From: Scatonaster sp045598705
Lineage (GTDB): Bacteria; Bacillota; Clostridia; Saccharofermentanales; Saccharofermentanaceae
NCBI GenBank assembly: GCA_045598705.1
Contig: JAZLMM010000054.1
Span: forward strand, 1-61,123
Direction of reading: 5' to 3'
DNA length: 61,123 nucleotides
Positions 6,633-15,347 of this stretch are shown piece by piece. Below the pieces are notes generated by a model. The model saw nothing but the letters and a program-made list of their open reading frames with translations, ran no database searches and was not told the DNA's origin. Each line of letters opens with the position of its first letter. The stretch's first letter is position 1. A program made the translations under genes and the position numbers.

Positions 6633-7498
6633 TGGTTATTGAGAAAGATATACTAGATTTTGTGAAAAAGAATATCTCCTCGTTTGAACGTGGGGGGTGT
6701 TCGTCCAATGAGATTCGTTTCTTTACCTACGAGGGGAAGAAGTATGTGCTTAAGACGCCGGTGATGAAGGGGGAGAACCTCTCGCCGTTCTGGCGTATGA
6801 TGAGGAATATCTTCGGATTCTCCCCAGAGACGCAAAGTTGCCACTTGCGCGAGATCTTTTGCCAAGTTGAGGCGAACCCACACATCGATGTGGCGAAGCT
6901 TGTGGCGGTTGAGCCAGAGGCGATGATCTTCGAGTTCGTGGAGGGGAAAACATGGGACTGTGATGCGTTCCCTTGCGGGCGAGATAATGCATATATTCTC
7001 GGTCAGTTTGTCGGGTACAATCACCAGAAATCGTACAGCAATAGCGGCCTCATGGGTGAATTGAGTGAGACGGATTTCATTGTGCTTGTGAATCGCCATA
7101 TGGAGGAATGTATTCGCGAGCATTGGAATGGGGACACATCGGTCGACCGGAAGATGCGGCGTTTCTATCAGCGCATTCAGGCTGGCTGCGATCGACCCAG
7201 TAAGTTCGCGCTGATGATGGTGGATATGTCTGCGGATCAGTTCCTCTTTGGCGGTGAGGACGTCCGCGCGTGTGTGGATCTGGATGCGTATGTCATTGGC
7301 CCGGTGGAGTGGGAATTGAGTTTCCTTGCATTACAGGTCGAGGATTGGGCAAGATTTGTGGAAGGATATGAGACATATCAACCCATGCCGGATCTCTCTT
7401 CTTTACGTGATTTCTTCTACTTCCTGATGGCGTTGAACGACTACGAGAATAAGTGCCAGATCGACGAGTATTGGTCGAAATTACTCGATTTTGTCTGA
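6632..7498 (+). CDS. APH/protein-kinase-like phosphotransferase coupled to the HepT/MntA pair
   Basis: A 288-residue protein with an aminoglycoside-phosphotransferase-type kinase fold. The N-lobe has a Gly-containing loop (FERGGCSSNE), then YVLKTP with the likely ATP-binding Lys41, and a hinge near MIFEFVEGK. The catalytic segment is MMVDMSADQFLF (Asp198 where kinases have H-x-D, and Gln203 at the usual Asn), followed by VDLDAY (Asp216/218) in place of the metal-binding DFE/DFG. So the key acids remain but the Asn is changed. The start overlaps the hepT stop by one base, so translation is coupled. Composition is more GC-rich than the TA pair, so it may be a host gene joined to an incoming module. 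The substrate is unknown. Confidence 0.7.
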   Translation: MVIEKDILDFVKKNISSFERGGCSSNEIRFFTYEGKKYVLKTPVMKGENLSPFWRMMRNIFGFSPETQSCHLREIFCQVEANPHIDVAKLVAVEPEAMIFEFVEGKTWDCDAFPCGRDNAYILGQFVGYNHQKSYSNSGLMGELSETDFIVLVNRHMEECIREHWNGDTSVDRKMRRFYQRIQAGCDRPSKFALMMVDMSADQFLFGGEDVRACVDLDAYVIGPVEWELSFLALQVEDWARFVEGYETYQPMPDLSSLRDFFYFLMALNDYENKCQIDEYWSKLLDFV

Positions 7499-7633
7499 GT
7501 GGACTTTATATAAATCAGTACTGTTATCCTTAAAAATTTGTGATATTATGAACTTGTTATGGCAAAAAGTTATTATTTTGCCACGGCAATTCTAGTAGAT
7601 GGTGCAGGACGTGCGCCGGATGGGAGATGTAAC

Positions 7634-8779
7634 ATGAAGAAATTAGTTGCTGCCATTCTTGCAATGACGATGGTCTTCGGTCTTGCTGCTTGCGGTAAGA
7701 AGGATGAAGAGACCGAGAAAACCAAGAAGACGAAGAAGACAGAGGATACGGAAGTTACGGAGACGGAACCGGAGGAAGAGACCACGACGACCGAGGCGAC
7801 GACCACCACGACTGCTGCGCCTGAGACGACGGCTACCGAGACAGAAGATATCTCCTCGTTGGCACCAGAGGGCGCTGAGGTGGATGAGACGAAGCTTAGC
7901 GAGGCTATCTCGTACTGGGTTGAGGGTGATTACTTATATTTTAAGGTGAAGACTTCCGCCGAAATCGATGCACACAGATTTAGTGTAGATATCGTAAATC
8001 CTGGTATCTATCTCACTAGAGATTCATCGTCTATTACCCAGTGTATTTATGGTAATGTAAGGGCTTTTGCCGAAGAATTTGATAAGGAATATTTTGACGG
8101 ATACTATGTATTCTGGGTCGATAGCAACATGGTTGCTGGCCTTGCTTCCGATGACTCGGAATGGGCGCCTGGAACATGGTCGGTGCTCTTGTTTGACGAG
8201 GAATCTAGATTTGTTCTCGGACAGTGGCTCATTGTTCTTGAGGGCGGCGGAAATTATCACTTTGAATTCAAGAATTCATGGCTTCTCGGTGCAGGTCAAG
8301 ACAGAGAAGTCAAGGAGTTTGACAGTTTACAGGATGAGGTAGCATCTTGGTTTACATTCAAGGCTGATGAAAGCTATGACGATTATGCTATTTTTAATTT
8401 TAACGGATACTATCTTGAGCAGATCGATCCGCAGGGACATGACAACTACTATCTGATGGTTTGCCCTGAGGGAGACTACACCACATACGAGGAAGCCGAT
8501 GCTGTTGATTTAGCATATTGCAGTTATGATGGTCTTGATTATGCTAGGTGCCCTTACCGTTTTGCATTTGAGCAGGGCGGTCTTGAACCCGGCAAATACA
8601 CTTTTGTACTTGTAAGAGACGGAAGCAACGACTTGGGATTAGGCGGCAATGTCGAGGTTCAGTTTACTGCCGAGAAGAAGGGTCCGCAGGATTGGGTGAT
8701 GGATTTCTCCAATGCGAAGTGTCCTGCACTTGAGAGCAAATATGCCGATGCTTCTTCGACAACATCAGAAGAACCATAA
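7634..8779 (+). CDS. Secreted lipoprotein, function unknown
   Basis: A 381-residue lipoprotein. The signal sequence MKKLVAAILAMTMVFGLAAC ends in the lipobox L-A-A-C (Cys20). A charged, Thr/Glu-rich low-complexity linker follows (to about residue 75), then a soluble domain rich in Tyr and Asp that appears to contain two similar beta-rich halves (FSVDIVNPGIYLT... and FNFNGYYLEQIDPQG...). I use ATG 7634 because GGGAG lies before it and the signal starts there; the frame is open from 7559. No family is recognised. A hairpin at 8828-8861 ends the unit. Confidence 0.78.
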   Translation: MKKLVAAILAMTMVFGLAACGKKDEETEKTKKTKKTEDTEVTETEPEEETTTTEATTTTTAAPETTATETEDISSLAPEGAEVDETKLSEAISYWVEGDYLYFKVKTSAEIDAHRFSVDIVNPGIYLTRDSSSITQCIYGNVRAFAEEFDKEYFDGYYVFWVDSNMVAGLASDDSEWAPGTWSVLLFDEESRFVLGQWLIVLEGGGNYHFEFKNSWLLGAGQDREVKEFDSLQDEVASWFTFKADESYDDYAIFNFNGYYLEQIDPQGHDNYYLMVCPEGDYTTYEEADAVDLAYCSYDGLDYARCPYRFAFEQGGLEPGKYTFVLVRDGSNDLGLGGNVEVQFTAEKKGPQDWVMDFSNAKCPALESKYADASSTTSEEP

Positions 8780-8827
8780 GCATCAGATAAGAAATAACAG
8801 TTGATGTAACGAATATTAACATAGAGG

Positions 8828-8861
8828 TAGCGGCCATTATTCGAAAGAGTAATGGTCGCTA
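8828..8861 (+). terminator. Hairpin terminator after the lipoprotein gene
   Basis: TAGCGGCCATTA and TAATGGTCGCTA form a 12-bp stem with one G-U pair around a 10-base loop, followed by TTATGTGTT. The T tract is short. Confidence 0.6.
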
Positions 8862-8895
8862 TTATGTGTTCTGACGGGAAAACAACCCGAGACCA

Positions 8896-8904
8896 TGCTA
8901 TAAT
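8896..8904 (+). promoter_or_regulatory. Extended -10 promoter for the giant surface protein
   Basis: TGCTATAAT is a perfect extended -10, about 65 bases before the ATG at 8968. No strong -35 is seen. Confidence 0.55.
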
Positions 8905-8967
8905 GTAGATATATGTGTTATTTGCTGGAATACTTGCTTTGTAGTGTCATTTTGCGGGAGGCTGTGT

Positions 8968-11900
8968 ATGAAGAAGTTTGCAAGTAAAGCGAAGTGGGTC
9001 GTTACGTTATTGTTATGTGTTTCGCTGTTTATGGTGCCGATTCCTACAAAGGCAGATACCGGTAACCCCGGTGATTCGCTTCTGAACCTTGGAGTACCTG
9101 CGGATTTTAATGAGGCTGGTGCGGATGATCCGTATGGCTTCGGTAAAGGCGTTCCCTTCATGCTGGACAAGCAGAACGAATTGTTCGTGTGGTCTTCTGC
9201 AGACGGGAAAGCTTCACCGAAGGTATACGATACGCTCAATAGTCAGGATGAGAATACGGGCAAAGTACTGTCCTCTTTCAAGTCGGACACGACCCCCAGC
9301 GCACTGCCTGACAATCTTTACAACTACCTACTCTATGTGCAGTCCGTAGCATTTGACCCGAACGGTACGGGAAGAGATGACCATATCGCATTTATCGGTG
9401 AGTATTACCAAAACAGTAATTACTATGTGAAGCTTCTGATCTACGATGCAATCAATAAAGTGTGGAGTACATCTACCGAATCTTTGGGTACATCGAACTG
9501 GATGTCGGATAACACGAAGTACTATGAAGCGATGAACTACTTCTCTATCACAGCCGGCGACTATGACGGTGATGGAAAAGATACGGTAGTCGTCTATGCG
9601 GCACTGGGTAACAAAGGAAACAACAATGATGCATACGGACTCTTCGAATTCTCGATCTCGTCCAATGGTAAGGCTGTCAGCTATAGTAAGAAGAATAGCA
9701 CTGCAAGTAAGGTCATGCTCAATCCATACTATCTAGCGGAAGGCGGTTACTTGACTTCTGATGACAAATCCGATGGACGAAATAAGCTACAGTGCGTCAT
9801 CGATACCGGTGACATCAATGGTGATGGCATCGATGACCTGGCTGTGGTCAGTCAGGTGGGTAATTCTTCCGATAACGGAAGTAAGGACTGGAGAAATCTA
9901 GTACCTTATGTAGATGTGAGCTACGGAAGTAAGGGTGCTTCCACCGTGTTGCGTGAAGGTAGTGTGGATACACTTGCCTGGTGGCAGTACGAAGAGAAGA
10001 AGTGCGATACCATGTTTGCTACCGGTCTTGCAGTCGGAGATGTGGACGGCGATAAACAAGACGAGGTGGTACTGGCCGGACGTGTCCATAACATCATTCG
10101 AAAAGATCAGAATGAGCATGCGGAGAATGCTTTCAACAAGATCGATAACCGCATGGAATTCTCCAAGTTCGACTTTAAGAACGGAAAACTGGTTCAGACC
10201 TATTTCGATACGCCGGGAAATATTACGAACCTCTCTGAGGATGGTACACATTACAATGCCAATAACATCTGTGCACGATTCGGTGTAGAGACGGTCGCCA
10301 TCGACGGCCCGGAGGAGCGAGAAGTGTTGTTTGTCGGCGGTCAGTTCTTCGATCTGTCCGGAGATGAATGCCCCAAGACCCCGCTTTACAGTGCTTTTAC
10401 CAGCGATATCGGAAATATTAACGGCCGAATCATGGACCGCACCTTCATTGGATCGATGGCAGTAGGTAACTTCGATGGCAACCCGTATGGATATGAGCAG
10501 ATTATCTATATGGTCGGTGCCAGACAACAATCCTCTTCGAACGGCGGTGACTACGACCTGATGCTTTGCTTGGCCGGCGGTACTACCCGTACAGGGAAGA
10601 AGGCCACAGCTTGCTATAAGACAACGAGTGTGACGGGTTCGCTCTATGTGGAGAACAAGGGATGCTACAATTCCAAGGCATGTAACCTCTGCGTGGTGGC
10701 GACCGATTCAGACTACGATGGTACGCTCGTCCGCTACGATGCGAAGGACTACACCTACGCGGACCCGCAGGTCCTGGCGATTCTCCAGGCTAGCCCGTAT
10801 TACGAAGAACTTTCTGAGAATGATTACTACTACGATGGCAATGGTACCGAATATACGATCAGCAATTCCTACTCCTACGGTTCCGGAACATCGAACTCTG
10901 TATCCTTCGGTGCAGGTGGTACCGTCGAGATGATGGGTACCGTCGGCGGTGTAGAGATCTCAGCCGGCTATGCGCTCGATTGGACGGAGAGCTTCGAGAA
11001 GTCTACGTCCTACTCGATTGATGAGAGCTTCACCGCACAGGGTAAGGACAGTGTGGTCATCTACCGTACACCAATCATGCTCTATGCATACGACGCCAGC
11101 ATCAACGGCGAATGGGAGAAGGATGCTTTCGTCGTATCGGTTGCAGGTAAGCCTGTCTACCAGATGCTTTCCATCGATGAATACAATGCTTTTGCCGAGA
11201 AATACAATGATATTCTTGCGTCTTCCTCCACCAACGAGATGAATGGTGTACCTTCGACTTACAAGGACACGAAGCTTCAGACCATCGATCCGGCGACATT
11301 GAAGTTGGGCACAGAAGGCAATCCGGCTGGCTTTGCGACTTCAAGCACAGGTACGAGCCTCACAAACCTGAAGAAACTGGGTTCTGCCCATCAGGTAGGC
11401 TATAACGGCACATCGACCGGAACGACCTGGTCCATGAGCCAAGAGACTTCCCACACGGTTGATACCGCCCACGGCTTTACCTTCGACATGACCGTCAAAT
11501 TCGGCTTCGACGGTGGTTTTGTAGAGGCCAGCGCCGGCGCATATGTCTCCTTGCAGTACATGAATGGTTCGTCCACCACGTCCACGGCCGGAACAGGTTA
11601 TTCCATTGCCGGAAGCGTGCAGGATATCGATGAGCAGACCATGATCGACGACGGCTACACCTCAACGATTGCCAGAAGTTACGGCTTCACCTGGACACTG
11701 GCAACATGGGATTCGAACTTAACATCTATGAATGGTAGCGAGAAGGTTAAAGTACCAGTTTACGGTTATGTGCTGGATTCAGTGTCTGGTCCGGCTAAGG
11801 CTCCGGAGAATCTTACTGCTGAGTACGTGGAAGCCTCAGACGGAAGTGGTTCCGTGAAGCTTACTTGGGACGCAGTGACCGGGCAGGACGGTCGTTCGGC

Positions 11901-13011
11901 AGCAGCGAAGTACAATGTCTATCTGCTGACGCTGGAAGGTAAAGAGTATCAGTACAGTAAGATCGATACAGTCAGCGGTAGCACCGAGTACACCTTCGAT
12001 GACATGGACGGCAGAATGGAATATGTCTTCGTCGTGCGTTCCGTCACCAGTGGTGGACTGGAGAGCTTGGATTCAGATGTAGAACGTTTCTATGTCAGCG
12101 GGGCGACGGGTGTCGGTATTGAGAATGCAGAGATCGATACAGACGGACACTTGATCATCACGTATACAGACGGCAATACCACCGATGCAGGTCTTGTGGT
12201 CGGCAAGGACGGCGCAGACGGTAAAGATGGTGCAGATGGTAAAGACGGCGTTGGCATTCAGGATATTAAGATCGACCGCTTCGGTCATCTGATCATCGTC
12301 TATACAGAAGGCGATCCGCTGGATCTCGGCCTCGTGGTCGGTGCCGACGGTGAAGATGGTATCGGCATCCAGAATATCGAGATCGACGAGAATGGTCACC
12401 TCATCATTACGTATTCTGAAGGTGACCCGGTAGACCTCGGACCGGTCATCGGCGCAGACGGTAAAGATGGTAAGAACGGCGCCGACGGTCAAGACGGCGC
12501 AGATGGTAAGGACGGCCAGGACGGCCAGGACGGCGTGGATGGTCAGAATGGTAAAGACGGCCAGAATGGCGAGGACGGAAAGGATGGCCAAGACGGTCAG
12601 AATGGCACGAATGGACGTGACGGTACCAACGGGCGTGATGGTCAGAACGGCAGCAACGGCTCCGGAAGCGGCAAAGGCAAGAACGGCCGTGATGGTCGTG
12701 ATGGCGTAGACGGCAAAGATGGTAAGGATGGAAAAGACGGTATCGACGGTGAAGACGGTGTCGGCATTTCCGATGTGACCATCAACGAACTGGGCCACCT
12801 AATCGTCACCTATACAGACGGTCGAGTTACCGACGTAGGACTGGTAGTCGGCGAGAATGGTAAAGACGGCGTCGACGGCCAGGACGGCGCAGACGGTAAG
12901 GACGGGGATCACCGCAACTTCATCGAGAAAGCCGCACCGTACGTTGCTTTTGCCGGATTAGGCTTAGGCGCTGCTGCATGTGGCATTGCCATCACGAAGA
13001 AGAGAGTCTGA
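8968..13011 (+). CDS. Giant secreted surface protein: FG-GAP-like repeats, FN3, collagen-like tail
   Basis: A 1347-residue protein. It has a signal peptide (KKFASKAKWVVTLLLCVSLF, then cleavage near KADT). Residues to about 560 hold Ca-binding FG-GAP/VCBS-like segments such as DYDGDGKDTVVVY, DINGDGIDDLAVV and DVDGDKQDEVVLA. About 620-930 is a Ser/Thr/Gly-rich beta domain with alternating polar residues. About 943-1042 is a fibronectin type III domain (LTAEY... VKLTWDAV). From about 1050 a motif of the type GVGI...GHLI.TY.DG alternates with Gly-x-Asp-Gly collagen-like triplets. A hydrophobic segment and KKR end the protein, with no LPXTG. ATG 8968 follows GGGAGG. It is probably an adhesin or envelope-anchored binding protein. 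Confidence 0.8.
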   Translation: MKKFASKAKWVVTLLLCVSLFMVPIPTKADTGNPGDSLLNLGVPADFNEAGADDPYGFGKGVPFMLDKQNELFVWSSADGKASPKVYDTLNSQDENTGKVLSSFKSDTTPSALPDNLYNYLLYVQSVAFDPNGTGRDDHIAFIGEYYQNSNYYVKLLIYDAINKVWSTSTESLGTSNWMSDNTKYYEAMNYFSITAGDYDGDGKDTVVVYAALGNKGNNNDAYGLFEFSISSNGKAVSYSKKNSTASKVMLNPYYLAEGGYLTSDDKSDGRNKLQCVIDTGDINGDGIDDLAVVSQVGNSSDNGSKDWRNLVPYVDVSYGSKGASTVLREGSVDTLAWWQYEEKKCDTMFATGLAVGDVDGDKQDEVVLAGRVHNIIRKDQNEHAENAFNKIDNRMEFSKFDFKNGKLVQTYFDTPGNITNLSEDGTHYNANNICARFGVETVAIDGPEEREVLFVGGQFFDLSGDECPKTPLYSAFTSDIGNINGRIMDRTFIGSMAVGNFDGNPYGYEQIIYMVGARQQSSSNGGDYDLMLCLAGGTTRTGKKATACYKTTSVTGSLYVENKGCYNSKACNLCVVATDSDYDGTLVRYDAKDYTYADPQVLAILQASPYYEELSENDYYYDGNGTEYTISNSYSYGSGTSNSVSFGAGGTVEMMGTVGGVEISAGYALDWTESFEKSTSYSIDESFTAQGKDSVVIYRTPIMLYAYDASINGEWEKDAFVVSVAGKPVYQMLSIDEYNAFAEKYNDILASSSTNEMNGVPSTYKDTKLQTIDPATLKLGTEGNPAGFATSSTGTSLTNLKKLGSAHQVGYNGTSTGTTWSMSQETSHTVDTAHGFTFDMTVKFGFDGGFVEASAGAYVSLQYMNGSSTTSTAGTGYSIAGSVQDIDEQTMIDDGYTSTIARSYGFTWTLATWDSNLTSMNGSEKVKVPVYGYVLDSVSGPAKAPENLTAEYVEASDGSGSVKLTWDAVTGQDGRSAAAKYNVYLLTLEGKEYQYSKIDTVSGSTEYTFDDMDGRMEYVFVVRSVTSGGLESLDSDVERFYVSGATGVGIENAEIDTDGHLIITYTDGNTTDAGLVVGKDGADGKDGADGKDGVGIQDIKIDRFGHLIIVYTEGDPLDLGLVVGADGEDGIGIQNIEIDENGHLIITYSEGDPVDLGPVIGADGKDGKNGADGQDGADGKDGQDGQDGVDGQNGKDGQNGEDGKDGQDGQNGTNGRDGTNGRDGQNGSNGSGSGKGKNGRDGRDGVDGKDGKDGKDGIDGEDGVGISDVTINELGHLIVTYTDGRVTDVGLVVGENGKDGVDGQDGADGKDGDHRNFIEKAAPYVAFAGLGLGAAACGIAITKKRV
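12195..12910 (+). repeat. Collagen-like Gly-x-y coding repeats
   Basis: In-frame GGC/GGT-x-GAC/AAT triplets encode runs such as KDGADGKDG and QDGQDGVDGQNG, broken by four copies of the GHLI-containing motif (near 12140, 12280, 12390 and 12790). The DNA is highly repetitive, which also produces long false frames on the opposite strand. Confidence 0.85.
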
Positions 13012-13049
13012 TTATTCGAATCCCGTCTTTCATGAAATAAACCCACGAT

Positions 13050-13282
13050 AGGATGCACGGCGACAGCAATCGCCGCTGCATCCTATTTTTTCTACGGTGT
13101 GGTGGGGTAGCATTAGGATGCTCAGCGTTGAAGATTGCCGCTGCATCCTATCTTTCTATGGTGGGGCAAAGTAGTGGTAGGATGCACGACGGTGAAGATC
13201 GTGGATGCATCCTATTTTTTCTCCAGCGTGGTGGGGTAGCAGTAGGATGCACGACGGTGAAAATCGCGGCTGCATCCTACTT
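13050..13282. repeat. Tandem array of four 64/65-bp hairpin repeats (array 2)
   Basis: GGATGC begins at 13051, 13116, 13180 and 13245 (spacing 65, 64, 65). Each TAGGATGCA is followed about 19 bases later by TGCATCCTA, often with TTTTTT behind it. The inner bases pair differently from array 1: GGCG/CGCC in copy 1 and CGAC/CG(T/C) types in copies 3 and 4. The outer stem is identical to array 1 at 3.48 kb while the linkers differ (GTGGTGGGGTAGCA here). It lies between convergent genes, and some units could act as bidirectional terminators. The rest of 13012-13395 holds no gene. Confidence 0.9.
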
Positions 13283-13395
13283 GTCTGCTAAGGGACACCC
13301 AAACAACCCAATAACCCTACAACCTGATGCTCGGATACTCTGTCAACTGGATATATGAATGGAATCCGCTTGGAGTGGAAACGCCGCGTTGTGAC

Positions 13396-15120
13396 TTAGT
13401 CGAAGTAAGTGCAGTTTGTGAATAAGTAATAAGATCTTTCTCCATTATACGTGATGTCGAAGCCATATTCATCTTGGCTGACTTTCATTTGGAAATACTC
13501 GTTTTCAGAATCGGCTTCGTTCAACGTGGTAAAATACGCCAGTGATGTACTTGTGTCGATGCCCAGGAGACGAACGGGCGTGCCTTCTGGAAGCTTGAGT
13601 GAACCGTCTGTTCCAGAACCATCTTCTGCCCAGATCTCGACTGTCATGTCATGCGCAGTGAGGCCTTGGAAGTTCATCTTCTTTGTGTAGTAACTTGAAG
13701 TGTTTTCGGGGAGTCCGTTGGAGTTCTCGATGGAAACCGAGCGCGCTAAAGTGCCGGTTCCGAGAAGGTCACATCGTTGAAGCATGTTGCAACTGAAAAG
13801 ATCATAAGGAATCGATTCGAATTCGCCGATTGTCATTGAAAGCATCGTCAAATTGCCGTTCTCTACTTTGAATACGATTGTATAGTTCACTACCTCGCCC
13901 TCTGCCGGGGAGAACTCCAGATATAGGTAGTCGCCATCGGCGGCGTGTGTCATAAAGAAAGAGTCTAGATCGTCATCTTCGCTGGACATAAGCGTTGGAA
14001 GACCTTGGACATCACAGACGTTGCCGTTCCACTTAATGGCAAAAGTATCGAAGCCCATGGTGGGTGACTCAATGGTAAACGTGTCCAGCACACCGTCATC
14101 GTACAAGTCCCACTTGATCTCGTTATTCCTGTCTGCTGTCAAAGTGTAGTAGGCAGGTGTCTCGTTGAAGTACGACAGATCAATACATCCGCCTAGGTCC
14201 AGCACGGAAATATTGAAGACATAGGTGGTGGAATATTCGTCATCAATCGTATCCGGACAGTAGAGTGTGAGACAGTTGTTGGTCAGCGTGAATCCTACGT
14301 ATCCACCTTCGGAGATGATGTCCGCAGCAGCCAGAATTGCGCTACGCTCACGTTCCTGGCCTTCTGGACCAGAGTATCGTGTGAACTGTAAATGCTCAGC
14401 TTGTTCTCTCATTTCGTTGGCAAAAACACCTGGGTCTGTGATCACGTCGTAAAGATCGATGTATTTTGCAGTGACTACATCCATGACGTAAGCGCTGCTC
14501 TCCGATGAATAGTACAAATCATCGGACTTGTTAATGAAAGAATTCGTAATTAAGAAAGAGAGAATACGGCTGTCTGCGCGACAAATCGTGGTCTCGTAAG
14601 AGAAGGACATGTCGTTGTAATTCCTCTTATTGATGAGACCCGTGTTCTTCTTCTCAAGCATGCTGTCGTAGGCCGTATCACATTCGTACTTCAACTTCCC
14701 GTAGGTCTCATCCAGAAACTCGTTCAATGCCTCATATTCAGTGGAACCTAGTGTGACGTAGTCACAGTATGTATGTACGCTGAATGTCTCATGTTCCGGG
14801 TCGTCTTCCGGTTTCTCGCAGAAGAAATGCTCTTCAGGTAAAAAACAAACCCCAAGTTTACCAAGATTGTGGGAAATTGCAGGAATTGACCCATGCGGAT
14901 CCGACGGCGTGGTCGGTGCAGGTGTTGTTTCTGTCGACGACTCGGCTGTAGACTCAGTCGTCTCAATAGTAGTCTTGATGGTGGTTTCCGAAGCGGTCGT
15001 TGCTTCTAACGTAGGGAGGGAGAATTTTGCCTTCGATTTTCCAGCGTCTTCTTTCTTGCCACATCCGGTAAGGGATAGCACCATCGTTAGTGTAAGTAAA
15101 GTAGCAATACAACGTTTCAT
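13396..15120 (-). CDS. Secreted lipoprotein, function unknown (possible DUF3298-like part)
   Basis: A 574-residue lipoprotein with signal MKRCIATLLTLTMVLSLTGC (lipobox L-T-G-C, Cys20) and a Thr/Glu/Ser-rich linker to about residue 75. The domain after it contains ADSRILSFLITN and YVMDVVTAKYIDLYDVI. This has the layout of DUF3298/RsiV-like domains (strand, then D-x-x-T-x-K-x-I-x-L-x-D), so a relation is possible but unproven. The C-terminal half is beta-rich and carries a Gly-Ser-rich loop followed by LKLPEGTPVRLLGI, which resembles a small SH3-like segment. The gene is convergent with the giant protein across the hairpin array. Its start lies about 230 bases from rubrerythrin. Confidence 0.75.
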   Translation of the reverse strand: MKRCIATLLTLTMVLSLTGCGKKEDAGKSKAKFSLPTLEATTASETTIKTTIETTESTAESSTETTPAPTTPSDPHGSIPAISHNLGKLGVCFLPEEHFFCEKPEDDPEHETFSVHTYCDYVTLGSTEYEALNEFLDETYGKLKYECDTAYDSMLEKKNTGLINKRNYNDMSFSYETTICRADSRILSFLITNSFINKSDDLYYSSESSAYVMDVVTAKYIDLYDVITDPGVFANEMREQAEHLQFTRYSGPEGQERERSAILAAADIISEGGYVGFTLTNNCLTLYCPDTIDDEYSTTYVFNISVLDLGGCIDLSYFNETPAYYTLTADRNNEIKWDLYDDGVLDTFTIESPTMGFDTFAIKWNGNVCDVQGLPTLMSSEDDDLDSFFMTHAADGDYLYLEFSPAEGEVVNYTIVFKVENGNLTMLSMTIGEFESIPYDLFSCNMLQRCDLLGTGTLARSVSIENSNGLPENTSSYYTKKMNFQGLTAHDMTVEIWAEDGSGTDGSLKLPEGTPVRLLGIDTSTSLAYFTTLNEADSENEYFQMKVSQDEYGFDITYNGERSYYLFTNCTYFD

Positions 15121-15266
15121 ATTATAATCTCTTTCGTCGTTTCATCAGAATTTGCACATATATAGCCCGTTCTTCGAGCTTTCGCAACGACATCATTATA
15201 ACAAATCTTGCTACGAAGTGATAATTATCCCTATATGAAGGCATGTTCATGTGTTGAAATGTGAGG

Positions 15267-15345
15267 TATAATTGAAACGTGGGACGCAAGTTCCACGGTA
15301 AAAGAACCCGGCGCGATAGCGTCGTCGGAGAAACGAGGTAAAACA
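15267..15345 (+). promoter_or_regulatory. Promoter and structured 5' leader of rubrerythrin
   Basis: TATAAT (15267-15272) should start transcription near 15279. The leader then begins with a perfect 7-bp hairpin, GTGGGAC-GCAA-GTTCCAC, capped by a GNRA-type tetraloop. A second hairpin, CCGGCG/CGTCGG, sits at 15309-15329. GAGGT precedes the ATG. The 5'-terminal hairpin may stabilise the mRNA. No known riboswitch consensus fits. Confidence 0.5.
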
Positions 15346-15347
15346 CG

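Noticed and set aside
12073..12798. A 241-codon minus-strand frame opposite the collagen-like tail
   Set aside because: It is a mirror of the Gly-x-Asp repeats (all-hydrophobic TIFAVCAV-type translation) with no ribosome site.
15279..15330. Cyclic-di-GMP-I (GEMM) riboswitch before rubrerythrin
   Set aside because: A GGGACGCAA word is shared, but the required second helix and conserved flanking bases are missing.
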